Positions 56,691 to 64,000 of a stretch of 64,000 nucleotides of DNA are shown here, piece by piece. The stretch is from positions 32,194 to 96,193 of the forward strand of contig CAKZWF010000039.1 of NCBI GenBank assembly GCA_937921865.1. Direction: 5' to 3'. A program made the translations under genes and the position numbers. Position 1 is the stretch's first letter; the number at the start of each line of letters is the position of its first letter. The DNA comes from an uncultured Pseudomonadales bacterium (GTDB taxonomy: Bacteria > Pseudomonadota > Gammaproteobacteria > Pseudomonadales > Azotimanducaceae). The notes beneath the pieces are model-generated. The model had not been told where the DNA came from and ran no database searches. It saw nothing but the letters and a program-made list of their open reading frames with translations.

Positions 56691-57500
56691 TCATTCTTGG
56701 TCAGCGTAAACGGCGGCACGATTTTCGAAATTGGCTTTGATCGCTTCCACCTGATTGGCGGTGCCGATCAGGCTTTTCTGAAGGCTGGCCTCCAGCGCCA
56801 GACCAGTACTTTCATCCGCGTGCCAGGCTTCTTCAAGCAGGCGTTTGCCGGCTCGAATTGCATCCGGTGACTTCCCGGCAATTTCTTCCGCCAGGGCCAT
56901 TGCCGCAGCCAGCGGTTCCTCGGCAATGCGGGTTACCAGACCGAGCTCTTGCGCTTCCATCCCATTCATCACCCGACCGGTGAACGTGAGCTCTTTCACC
57001 ACATCTAACGGCAGCAGATTACGCAGCGTTTGGGTCAGGCTCATATCCGGTACCAGTCCCCATTTGATCTCCATCACCGACAGCTTGGCATCCGGCGCGG
57101 CGATGCGGATATCGGCGCCGAGGGCCACCTGCAGCCCCCCGCCGTACGCAACCCCGTGCAACGCGGCGATGACCGGTACCGGCATTCGCTTCCAGACATA
57201 AGCCGGCCGCTGGGCGTGGTTCTCCGGTCGTTCGTCCCGCTTCAACAGACCGCCGTCAGCATTATCACCACCGCTGCGCTGGGCCATGCCCTGAAAACTG
57301 CCCATATCCAGTCCGGCACAGAAGCCGCGGCCATTGCCGGACAGAACTACCACCCGGACGTCTTTCGCCTGGGCCAGCGTTTCTCCCGCATCAATGATCG
57401 CCTGGAACATCTCCGGGCTCAGCGCATTGTATTTTTCCGGCCGGTTCAGCCTCACATCGGCTATGCCATTGGTTTTTTCAATCGTGATCAGATCGCTCAT
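56691..57500 (-). CDS. Crotonase-fold (enoyl-CoA hydratase/isomerase family) protein
   Basis: A crotonase-superfamily enzyme of 269 residues. The oxyanion-hole region FCAGLDMGSF is at about 60-69. At the two acidic sites, GGGLQVALGADIRI has Gln124 where hydratases have Glu, while Glu144 and Asp152 in MEIKWGLVPD are retained. This matches the dienoyl-CoA isomerase arrangement partly and suggests isomerase or altered chemistry rather than plain hydratase activity. It lies between the biotin carrier and the carboxyltransferase genes. Confidence 0.9.
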   Translation of the reverse strand: MSDLITIEKTNGIADVRLNRPEKYNALSPEMFQAIIDAGETLAQAKDVRVVVLSGNGRGFCAGLDMGSFQGMAQRSGGDNADGGLLKRDERPENHAQRPAYVWKRMPVPVIAALHGVAYGGGLQVALGADIRIAAPDAKLSVMEIKWGLVPDMSLTQTLRNLLPLDVVKELTFTGRVMNGMEAQELGLVTRIAEEPLAAAMALAEEIAGKSPDAIRAGKRLLEEAWHADESTGLALEASLQKSLIGTANQVEAIKANFENRAAVYADQE

Positions 57501-57551
57501 CGTCTACCCCAAAATTCTCAATCGGAAACCCATCGCAACTTAGCACCGGGG

Positions 57552-57776
57552 TCAGCCCGTTTCGAGCACCACCAGCAACTGATCTTCCTCTACCGCGTCT
57601 TCCGGCGTCACCTTCCGTGTCTGGACCCGGCCTGACGCGGGTGCTTCGACCGGAATCTCCATCTTCATCGACTCTATGATCATCAGTACATCACCGGAGC
57701 TCACCTCATCACCAGCTGTGACCAGCACTTTCCAGACATTGCCCTGAACTTCACTTTCAACTTCTATTCGTGCCAT
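57552..57776 (-). CDS. Free-standing biotin carboxyl carrier protein
   Basis: A 74-residue biotinyl domain. The biotinylation site is ESMKMEIPV with Lys38, and the VWKVLVTAGDEV and DQLLVVLE strands complete the hammerhead fold. It would shuttle carboxybiotin between a biotin carboxylase and the carboxyltransferase encoded downstream. ATG 57776 gives the MARIEVESEVQG start; one more Met codon is just upstream. It lies 51 bases before the crotonase gene. Confidence 0.9.
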   Translation of the reverse strand: MARIEVESEVQGNVWKVLVTAGDEVSSGDVLMIIESMKMEIPVEAPASGRVQTRKVTPEDAVEEDQLLVVLETG

Positions 57777-57797
57777 CACTCTCCCCTAACCCATTCA

Positions 57798-57857
57798 TTC
57801 TATTCAGGCTTCTATTCATGCTTCTATTCAGGCTTCTATTCAGGCTTCTATTCAGCC
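57798..57857. repeat. Five-copy 12-bp tandem repeat
   Basis: Five exact-length 12-base units with consensus ttctattcaggc fill 60 bases; units 2 and 5 have one substitution each. They lie in the 99-base gap between the 112-residue gene and the biotin-carrier gene, in the leader of the carboxylase operon. Copy number probably varies among strains. Confidence 0.9.
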
Positions 57858-57878
57858 ATCGTTATTGAGGTTTTATCA

Positions 57879-58217
57879 TTATCCGGCGATAAAACGATCA
57901 TATTCCTGCCAGGCTTCGACAAACCCTCCCAGCCCACGGGACTGCGTGGCTGAAGTTGCTGTCCCTTGCGTCCGCGCTGCAGCGACCACCGAGACTATTA
58001 CCGCAACCTCTTCTGAGCTTAGCTTCAGCTGAAACATATCGGTCGCCGCGTCCCCCTTGTGATCTTCAGGCTTGGCAATGGCACCGCGGCGCAATGACTG
58101 CTCAAGGGCGGCAGACGAGCTGCCGGAATGTGTGAGCAGTTCCAGAGTCTGTTCCAGCATCCATCGCGAAAACACCGACGGTGTGTCACACAGCTGCTTG
58201 TAGCGGTTCCAATCCAT
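57879..58217 (-). CDS. Hypothetical protein upstream of carboxylase operon
   Basis: A 112-residue, soluble, mostly helical protein (MDWNRYKQLCDTPSVFSRWM at the start). No known motif. It begins the minus-strand run of the carboxylase operon, separated from the biotin carrier gene by the tandem repeat. It is divergent from the lipocalin-like gene (40-base gap). Function unknown. Confidence 0.6.
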   Translation of the reverse strand: MDWNRYKQLCDTPSVFSRWMLEQTLELLTHSGSSSAALEQSLRRGAIAKPEDHKGDAATDMFQLKLSSEEVAVIVSVVAAARTQGTATSATQSRGLGGFVEAWQEYDRFIAG

Positions 58218-58257
58218 CGCTAATCTCGAAAGCCTCTTTACGCTTGGCGAACGATCG

Positions 58258-59355
58258 ATGTTAACAAAAGCCGACGACTATCCCATCCATCAAACCGCAG
58301 ACCCCATTGCCTACTCTGGCACCGATCGCAACTTTTATGATCGCTACTTCTTTAACGGTTATGGCTCCAGCGACGGGCCGTTTTTCGCCGCGGCGCTCGG
58401 CGTTTACCCCCATCTGAACGTAATGGATGCTGCCTTCAGCGTGGTCGATGGTAGTCGGCAGCACAATCTGCACGCCTCCAAACTGCTGCATATGGAACGC
58501 CTGGATACCAGCGTTGGACCAATTGAGGTCGAGGTCATCGAACCGCTTCAGGTACTGCGCCTGACGGTTAATTCGCCCGAACACGGCATCGCTGCGGAAC
58601 TCACATTCAGCGGGCGCTTTCCCGCTATCGAAGAGCCCCGCTTCATCCGGCGCACCGGCTCGCAGACCTCGATGGACTACACCCGCCTCACTCAGAACGG
58701 CTGCTGGGAAGGCTGGTTCGAAGTTGACGGCCAACGTCACCCCGTAAACTCCGCACAATGGCGAGGCACCCGCGACCGCAGCTGGGGTATCCGCAGTATC
58801 GGCATGCGCGATCCGCAGCCCAATCCTGCGGCAGGAACCCCCCAGTTCTTCTGGCTCTGGGCTCCAGTGAACTTCGCCAAAGCCACCAGTTTCTATCACC
58901 TCAACGCTGACGCTCGAGGTGACAGCTGGAATACCATGGGGCGCTGGGTGGACGCAGCTGGGGCCGTCGAGCTGGAGCACGCCAGCAGCGCACTCGACTA
59001 TCGCAGTGGCACACGATTGGCTGCCTCCGCGTCAATCACCGGTCAGAGCAACGACGGCAGAAAACTGGATCTGCAGCTCACTCCCACTCAGACTTTCTAT
59101 ATGCGGGGAATCGGCTACGGACACCCGGAGTGGGGCCACGGGCTGCTCCACGGGGAGCTGGCCAGCGCTTATGAGGTGTACGACCTCGATGCGATCGACC
59201 CGGAAGACCCAGGCTACTTCCACATCCAGGCCATCTGTGATGCCAAAGCGCAGTTCGGTGATCAGCAACACCAGGGCATTGGCATTCTGGAGCAGGTGGT
59301 CATCGGACCCTATGACCCTTATGGATTCAAAGGTCTGGCAGACGTAGCCCCCTGA
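58258..59355 (+). CDS. CrtC-lipocalin-like protein (DUF7065/DUF7064 type)
   Basis: A 365-residue protein with the order NFYDRYFFNGY near residue 25, an HASKLLHMERLDT strand, and WRGTRDRSWGIRSIG around residue 175-190. This is the pattern of DUF7065/DUF7064 proteins, related to the lipocalin-like fold of hydroxyneurosporene/carotenoid hydratases. It has no signal peptide. Members are often found near fatty-acid or sterol catabolic genes, as here. Function unknown; substrate binding of a hydrophobic molecule is a reasonable guess. Confidence 0.72.
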   Translation: MLTKADDYPIHQTADPIAYSGTDRNFYDRYFFNGYGSSDGPFFAAALGVYPHLNVMDAAFSVVDGSRQHNLHASKLLHMERLDTSVGPIEVEVIEPLQVLRLTVNSPEHGIAAELTFSGRFPAIEEPRFIRRTGSQTSMDYTRLTQNGCWEGWFEVDGQRHPVNSAQWRGTRDRSWGIRSIGMRDPQPNPAAGTPQFFWLWAPVNFAKATSFYHLNADARGDSWNTMGRWVDAAGAVELEHASSALDYRSGTRLAASASITGQSNDGRKLDLQLTPTQTFYMRGIGYGHPEWGHGLLHGELASAYEVYDLDAIDPEDPGYFHIQAICDAKAQFGDQQHQGIGILEQVVIGPYDPYGFKGLADVAP

Positions 59356-59372
59356 AAGCAGCGCTGCGGGGC

Positions 59373-59649
59373 TCAGGGCGCTGTCGGGGTTAATTGAGTC
59401 CGCGAGTTCAGCCTGCCAATGACTGACAACCGCCACAGCCACACTGCAACAATCACGAAAGCGGAAAAGCCCTGCGCCGTGTTCGAAAAGCCCAGCACAA
59501 CGAAGTCATAGATACCGTGCAGCAGCGACCAGCCGGATTCCGATCACCAGATTAGCAGTGGTCTCTGGTCGATGGCGATCGTGGTAGGAGTAGGCAGCCC
59601 AGAACCCGAAAGGCGCGAGCAGCAGGAATATCAGTCCAGAGCCGTTCAT
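59373..59649 (-). pseudogene. Collapsed PrsW-like membrane protease gene
   Basis: ATG 59649 opens a frame with a hydrophobic start (SGLIFLLLAPFGFWAAYSY) and DRHRPET, which resembles the beginning of PrsW-type intramembrane proteases (DR...PEP). It stops after ~47 codons. In the frame one base over, ESGWSLLHGIYDFVVLGF follows, with the HxxxD active-site pattern (HGIYD), then another membrane helix ending at TGA 59375. The expected intervening helices with the Glu-Glu motif are missing. I read this as a gene reduced by an internal deletion plus frameshift. It fills most of the 466-base gap before purC; the remainder has a run of eight A (59793-59800) and nothing else. Confidence 0.5.
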
Positions 59650-59821
59650 CCGCGAATCTCGAATAATCAGATCGATCGCAGGCGCCAGCCGAACTGCTTG
59701 CGCCTGTCGCACGCTGCGTCAGCGTTGTTCGGGACAGCGCATTTTTTCGGCAGCGCTTTTTACGACAGCGGCCCCATTATCCTGCTCCGATTAAAAAAAA
59801 CGGCGCGGTCAGCTGTCCCAC

Positions 59822-60751
59822 TCAGAGCGTGAGCGTGCTCTCGGTCAGGCGCTGATAGGCTTCAAGATAGCGGGCGATGCTGCGCTCAATCACCTCTTGC
59901 GGTAGCGACGGCCCTGGCGGGGTTTTATCCCATTCACCGGCATTGACCACCGTTTCCAGGTAGTTGCGAACAATCTGCTTATCGAAGCTCGGCTGTTCTC
60001 GACCGGGTTGCCATTCATCCGCCGGCCAGAACCGGGAGCTGTCAGGCGTAAATATTTCATCGATCAGCAGCGGATGATCGGACCCTGCAATCTGGCCAAA
60101 CTCGAACTTGGTGTCCGCCAGAATGATGCCTCGTTCCAACGCGTAGTCGCGCGCCCGGCCATACAGATCCAGGGTCGCCTTAGCCAGCCACTGCATCAGC
60201 TCTTCGCCTACGACCTGTGCACCCTGTTCGAAACTGATGTTTTCGTCATGACCAGTCTCAGCTTTAGTCGAAGGCGTGAACAGCGGCGTTTCCAGCCGGT
60301 CACTGTTCTGAAGCCCTTCAGGCAGGGTGATGCCGCAGACCTGGCCGGTGCGCTGATAATCTTTCCAACCGCTGCCGGTAATGTAACCCCGGGCAATACA
60401 CTCAATTGGTACCACTTCAGTTTTACGACAGAGCATGATGCGACGATCAAGCGCCTGGCGTTCCGCAGCGGTTAACCCGGGAACATCAGCAACGTCCGTC
60501 GACAACAGATGATGTTCGAAGTCACCCGCAAAATGGTCGAACCAGAACCGCGAAATCTGGGTGAGGACAATGCCTTTACCAGGCAGGCCGTTGGCCATCA
60601 CCACATCAAAGGCACTGATTCGATCCGTGGCGATGATCAACAGCGCCTCGTCGCCATTAGCCAGCGTAACATCATACAGATCGCGCACTTTGCCGCTGCG
60701 CCGATTCGGCAGCGACAGATTTGTTTCCAGCAATGCTTCACTCATATTCAA
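59822..60751 (-). CDS. purC: SAICAR synthetase PurC, long form
   Basis: PurC joins CAIR and aspartate in purine synthesis using ATP. Motifs present are SGKVRDLYDV near the N-terminus, ECIARGYITGSGWKDYQ in the middle and ILADTKFEFGQI. At 309 residues it is of the longer type seen in yeast and actinobacteria; E. coli and Pseudomonas PurC are about 237. No other purine gene is adjacent. ATG 60751 or 60745 (two codons later) may be the start. Confidence 0.95.
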   Translation of the reverse strand: MNMSEALLETNLSLPNRRSGKVRDLYDVTLANGDEALLIIATDRISAFDVVMANGLPGKGIVLTQISRFWFDHFAGDFEHHLLSTDVADVPGLTAAERQALDRRIMLCRKTEVVPIECIARGYITGSGWKDYQRTGQVCGITLPEGLQNSDRLETPLFTPSTKAETGHDENISFEQGAQVVGEELMQWLAKATLDLYGRARDYALERGIILADTKFEFGQIAGSDHPLLIDEIFTPDSSRFWPADEWQPGREQPSFDKQIVRNYLETVVNAGEWDKTPPGPSLPQEVIERSIARYLEAYQRLTESTLTL

Positions 60752-60762
60752 GCTTCCACCCG

Positions 60763-61527
60763 TCAGGCGGTCATGCCTCCATCTACCATGTTGATCGAGC
60801 CGGTTACCCAGCTGCTGTCGTCGCTGGCCAGGTGCAGCATCACCTTGGCAATTTCCTCAGGCTCTGCATAGCGCTGCAGTGGAATATTCGCAGCCAGGCG
60901 CTCTTTCACCTCACCCGCATCTTCACCACCCATACCCGATTCAATCGAGCGCATCATGCGGGTTTCAACCGGTGAGGGATTGACCGTGTTCACTCGAATA
61001 TTGGCGGCCGCATACTCTTTAGCCGCAGATCGCATCAGGCCAACTACCGCATGTTTGCTGGCAGAATACGGGCTGATACCTGGCGCAGCACCAACCCCTG
61101 CTACAGATGATGTAATCACGATACTACCGCCACCGCGCTTGAGCATCGCAGGAATCGCCGACTTCAGGCCCAGGAACACACCCTTGACGTTAACGGCCAT
61201 GACCTGATCAAAACGCGCTTCGTCGTACTCGATCAACGGCACAACGTCGCCTTCTATTCCGGCATTAGCAAGCAATACATCAACGCCGCCATATCGCTCC
61301 TCAGCACAGGCAACCATTGCCGCATTGTCTTCTGCACTGGTTACATCACCGGCAAAATAACTGACCCGATTGCTGCCGATATCTGCAGCCGCCGCCTGCA
61401 GCGCACTTTCGTCCAGATCCGCCAGGAGCACATTGGCACCCTCTGCAACAAACAGCTTACCCGCAGCTTTGCCTATTCCCCCGGCACCACCGGTAATGAT
61501 TACCACCTTATCCTGCAATCGCTCCAT
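60763..61527 (-). CDS. SDR-family oxidoreductase
   Basis: A classical short-chain dehydrogenase of 254 residues. The cofactor loop TGGAGGIG is at residues 12-19, NAG follows, and the catalytic SSVAGVG...YSASK triad is intact, with an Asp in LADLDES suggesting NAD(H) preference. ATG 61527 has GGGGAATAGG just upstream; the longer frame from 61575 is rejected. It lies 11 bases upstream of purC. Substrate unknown. Confidence 0.88.
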   Translation of the reverse strand: MERLQDKVVIITGGAGGIGKAAGKLFVAEGANVLLADLDESALQAAAADIGSNRVSYFAGDVTSAEDNAAMVACAEERYGGVDVLLANAGIEGDVVPLIEYDEARFDQVMAVNVKGVFLGLKSAIPAMLKRGGGSIVITSSVAGVGAAPGISPYSASKHAVVGLMRSAAKEYAAANIRVNTVNPSPVETRMMRSIESGMGGEDAGEVKERLAANIPLQRYAEPEEIAKVMLHLASDDSSWVTGSINMVDGGMTA

Positions 61528-61610
61528 ACCTATTCCCCTTTGCGCCCTGTTTCTATCTATAGATCTTTTTATCAACTATCAATGTCAGCTTCTCTTCGAT
61601 CGCGAGCCCG

Positions 61611-62867
61611 TTAGCCAGCAGTTTGAAAAGCCTGCTCGAGATCGGTAAGCAGATCTTCTTCGTCTTCGATTCCAACTGAAATCCGAATCAGCGAATCATC
61701 AATACCCATGCTGGCACGGCGTTCTGGCCCCATCTCGAAGTAAATCGTGTGAGCAACAGGTATCGCCAGTGTCCGGTTGTCGCCCAGGTTGCTGGAACTC
61801 ACCACCACCTCGAGCTGATTGAGAAACGCCCAGATATTCACTTCCTCTGCGAGCTCAAAACTGAACAGCGCGCCAGGATGGCGGAACAGCTCACGCGCAC
61901 GATCATGCTGCGGGTGTGAACTCAGGCCAGGATAATAAACGGCCTTGACCTTTTCATGAGCATCCAGATAACGGCACATGGCCGCGGCATTCGCGCACTG
62001 CCTCTCCATGCGCAGCGCCAGCGTCTCTGAACCAACGGCAAGATGATGAGCTGCTTCCGGCCCAAGCGAAGCACCAAAATCCCGAAGTCCTTTCTTCTTG
62101 ACCTGAGTAATGCCCCAGTTTGCGGATGGCCCTTTCTGATAGGTGTCGTAAATGTTTGGAAACCCTGCCCAGTCGAACTGACCCATTTCGGTGACCACCC
62201 CGCCCAGGGCGTTGCCGTGACCGCCGATGTATTTGGTCAAACTTGAGATCACCAGGCTTGCTCCCACTTTTCGGGGCTGAAACAGATAGGGTGAAGTCAT
62301 CGTGTTATCAACGAAGTAGACCAGTCCGCGCTGTTCACACAGTTCACCAATTTCCGCCAGCGCGGTCACCTGGGTGCGGGGATTGGCGATTGTTTCAACA
62401 AACACCATTCTGGTTTCCGGGCGGATTGCCTCGGAGACAGCCTCCGGCTGCGTAGCATCAACGAAACTGACATCAATGCCGTGGCTGATGAAACTGTTGA
62501 ACAGACTGTTGGTGTTACCAAACAGATAAGACGAAGAGATCAGGTGATCGCCCGCTTTTAAAAGTGCAAAGATTGTGGTGCCGATGGCCGCCATGCCCGT
62601 CGCAAAACACACACTCTGCAGGCCGCCTTCCATCCTGGTGACCTTCGCCTGCAGCGCATCTACCGTCGGATTTACCTGTCGTCCGTAGGTGTAACCGGGT
62701 TTAGTGCCCTGAAACGCAGCCGCCAGATCCCGGGCATCCGAGTAACCGTACGCTACTGTTGCGTGCACAGGCTTTTGCAACGAGCCGTGCTCGATCGGTT
62801 CCTGTCGATCGCTGTGGACAATTCTGGTTGTAAAGCCTTTCAACTGACTGCTCTGAGTTGGGTACAA
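61611..62867 (-). CDS. Cys/Met-metabolism PLP enzyme (cystathionine gamma-synthase family)
   Basis: A fold-I PLP enzyme of 418 residues. YTYGRQVNPTVDALQAKV binds the phosphate of the neighbouring subunit, FATGMAAIGTTIF follows, FVDNTM has the PLP-binding Asp, and Lys212 in SSLTKYIGGHGNALGG forms the Schiff base. It could act as O-succinyl- or O-acetyl-homoserine sulfhydrylase, cystathionine gamma-synthase, or methionine gamma-lyase; sequence reading does not decide. metR is 13 kb away and probably unrelated. Confidence 0.88.
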   Translation of the reverse strand: MYPTQSSQLKGFTTRIVHSDRQEPIEHGSLQKPVHATVAYGYSDARDLAAAFQGTKPGYTYGRQVNPTVDALQAKVTRMEGGLQSVCFATGMAAIGTTIFALLKAGDHLISSSYLFGNTNSLFNSFISHGIDVSFVDATQPEAVSEAIRPETRMVFVETIANPRTQVTALAEIGELCEQRGLVYFVDNTMTSPYLFQPRKVGASLVISSLTKYIGGHGNALGGVVTEMGQFDWAGFPNIYDTYQKGPSANWGITQVKKKGLRDFGASLGPEAAHHLAVGSETLALRMERQCANAAAMCRYLDAHEKVKAVYYPGLSSHPQHDRARELFRHPGALFSFELAEEVNIWAFLNQLEVVVSSSNLGDNRTLAIPVAHTIYFEMGPERRASMGIDDSLIRISVGIEDEEDLLTDLEQAFQTAG

Positions 62868-62939
62868 GTTAAGGTTAGAGTTTTATCGGAATTGCAGCCG
62901 TGCCGCCCGCCCGATCAGTCGGATCGCGAGTGCTCTCGG

Positions 62940-64000
62940 TCAGACAATGACGGTCGGGTCTTCCTGCTCTTCTCTGACCAGGCGCTCAAACGGATTGCTG
63001 CGAAGCAACTGCTGTAGATCTGCAGCAGTCACCGCCGGACTGAATATAAAGCCCTGGCCTTCGCTGCAGCCTTTGGTGTGCAGATAGCGCAGCTGAGTGC
63101 GATTTTCAACACCTTCGGCAATCAGATCCAACTTCAAACCCCGGGCCATCGCAACAATAGCGTTGATAATACTGGCATCAGATTCGTCCGCACGGATATC
63201 GCCGACAAAGCTGCGGTCGATTTTCAGCGTCTGAATCGGAAACTGCTGCAGATACGAAAGTGACGAGTAACCGGTCCCAAAATCATCGATGGCTATTCGT
63301 ACACCCATTCGCCGCAGAGCTTTGAGCTTGGGGATGATCAGGTCCATGTCCTGCATAAGGGTGTTCTCAGTGAGTTCGAGCTTGACCAGATCCGCAGACA
63401 GACCGGAGTTCTGCAGTACGGCAACAAAGCGATCAACAAAACTTTCCTGCTCAAGCTGCACGGCTGACAGATTCACCGACACACCGATATCACCAAGGCC
63501 TTTGCGGCGCCACGCCGCCAGATCGGCAAAAGCCCGGGTCTGCACAAACTCATCAATCTGGGTAATCAGACCAGTTTCTTCTGCCACCGGCAGGAAGTCG
63601 GCGGGGAGTACCAGACCCTTGGTCGGATGCTGCCAGCGCACCAGCGCCTCCACCCCGGTGATGCGGCCGTCTTGCAACGAAACCTGTGGCTGATAGAACA
63701 CCCGCAGTTCGCCTTGCGCCAGGCCATTACGTAGCTCCCGCTCCATGGACAGACGCGTGGAGAACTGAGAATTCATTTCTTCAGAGAAGAACTGATAGCC
63801 GTTTTTTCCGCGCCCCTTGACCTGATACATCGCTATGTCAGCGTTCTGGATCAGTGCTTCTTCACTGTCTCCAGCTTCTGGATAGATCGATATGCCGATG
63901 CTGGCACCCACAAACAGCTCGTGGCCGTCTATGACAAACGGCGAGTTCAGACGGTCGAGAATTTTGCTGGCAATTACCACAACGTCGTCTTTGGTCCGCA
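62940..64000 (-). CDS. GGDEF-EAL protein, 5' end outside window
   Basis: The gene runs off the right edge; the frame is open to the boundary. What remains starts in the C-terminal part of a GGDEF domain (VGASIGISIYPEAGDSEEAL and ADIAMYQVKGRGKNGYQFF) and then has a complete EAL phosphodiesterase domain: EALVRWQHP, LTENTLMQD, DDFGTGYSSLSYL and the DLIAEGVE region. The metal and catalytic residues of EAL look intact, so c-di-GMP hydrolysis is likely. Activity of the GGDEF part cannot be judged because the active-site loop is not in the window. Sensor domains, if any, are beyond the edge. Confidence 0.93.
   Translation of the reverse strand, partial: RTKDDVVVIASKILDRLNSPFVIDGHELFVGASIGISIYPEAGDSEEALIQNADIAMYQVKGRGKNGYQFFSEEMNSQFSTRLSMERELRNGLAQGELRVFYQPQVSLQDGRITGVEALVRWQHPTKGLVLPADFLPVAEETGLITQIDEFVQTRAFADLAAWRRKGLGDIGVSVNLSAVQLEQESFVDRFVAVLQNSGLSADLVKLELTENTLMQDMDLIIPKLKALRRMGVRIAIDDFGTGYSSLSYLQQFPIQTLKIDRSFVGDIRADESDASIINAIVAMARGLKLDLIAEGVENRTQLRYLHTKGCSEGQGFIFSPAVTAADLQQLLRSNPFERLVREEQEDPTVIV

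Noticed and set aside
57798..57857. Possible CRISPR array
   Set aside because: The 12-base units are directly adjacent with no spacers, so this is a simple tandem repeat.
59793..59800. Run of eight A (T run on the minus strand) as a purC terminator
   Set aside because: No stable stem lies directly before the T run on the minus strand, so a terminator is not supported.

Overview
The window looks like chromosomal DNA of a free-living gammaproteobacterium related to Pseudomonas. The main support is a run of genes in the order known from Pseudomonas: fmdB-aspS-yebC-ruvC-ruvA-ruvB-tolQ-tolR-tolA-tolB-pal-cpoB-queE-queC. The DNA is moderately GC-rich, coding density is high, and many neighbours overlap by 1 to 4 bases. 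I see no rRNA, tRNA, phage, insertion sequence or CRISPR array. Both window edges cut a gene: a secreted metallo-hydrolase on the left and a GGDEF-EAL protein on the right.

Layout. 1-12.2 kb (minus strand): metallo-hydrolase, preQ0 synthesis (queE, queC), the Tol-Pal envelope machine, RuvABC resolvasome, YebC regulator, AspRS and an FmdB zinc ribbon. 12.4-18.7 kb: an HU protein with a histone-H1-like tail, proS, a lytic transglycosylase, a TlpA-like lipoprotein, a YihY membrane protein, and an arsC-wrbA-DUF2069 set. 18.7-23.6 kb (minus): propionyl-CoA synthetase, a CaiB/Amacr-type enzyme and an ABC exporter. 23.7-36.4 kb: mostly plus-strand housekeeping and metabolic genes (esterase, miaE, three poorly known genes, argC, aspartate aminotransferase, RNA helicase, nitrilase, hisC, cupin), then an ABC-F ATPase and a DJ-1/PfpI protein. 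36.7-47.6 kb: a luciferase-like monooxygenase, a DUF6356 gene, a Tat-exported molybdenum hydroxylase operon with a cytochrome b, SixA-like phosphatase, small membrane proteins, a second metallo-hydrolase and a PNPOx-like protein. 47.6-54.2 kb: metR, an HD hydrolase and an unassigned glycosyltransferase/methyltransferase/alpha-toroid cluster. 54.2-64 kb (mostly minus): an acyl-CoA carboxylase/crotonase/SDR operon, a lipocalin-like protein, purC, another SDR, a Cys/Met-metabolism PLP enzyme and the EAL protein.

How the genes fit together. The left third is conserved envelope, DNA-repair and translation machinery. The rest adds a carbon-compound lifestyle: propionyl-CoA activation, alpha-methylacyl-CoA-type chemistry, a carboxylase with a free-standing biotin carrier, crotonase and MFE-2-like dehydrogenase, a periplasmic molybdenum hydroxylase and a luciferase-like monooxygenase. 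This suggests a heterotroph that uses branched, odd-chain or aromatic/aldehyde substrates.

The most unusual items are: the molybdenum hydroxylase operon, whose FAD subunit carries an extra four-cysteine (probable 4Fe-4S) motif and which is followed by a cytochrome b; the unassigned sugar-modification cluster at 49.7-53.3 kb; the H1-tailed HU; and three gene remnants. The remnants are a half receiver domain, a lipoprotein gene stopped right after its lipobox, and a collapsed PrsW-like gene.
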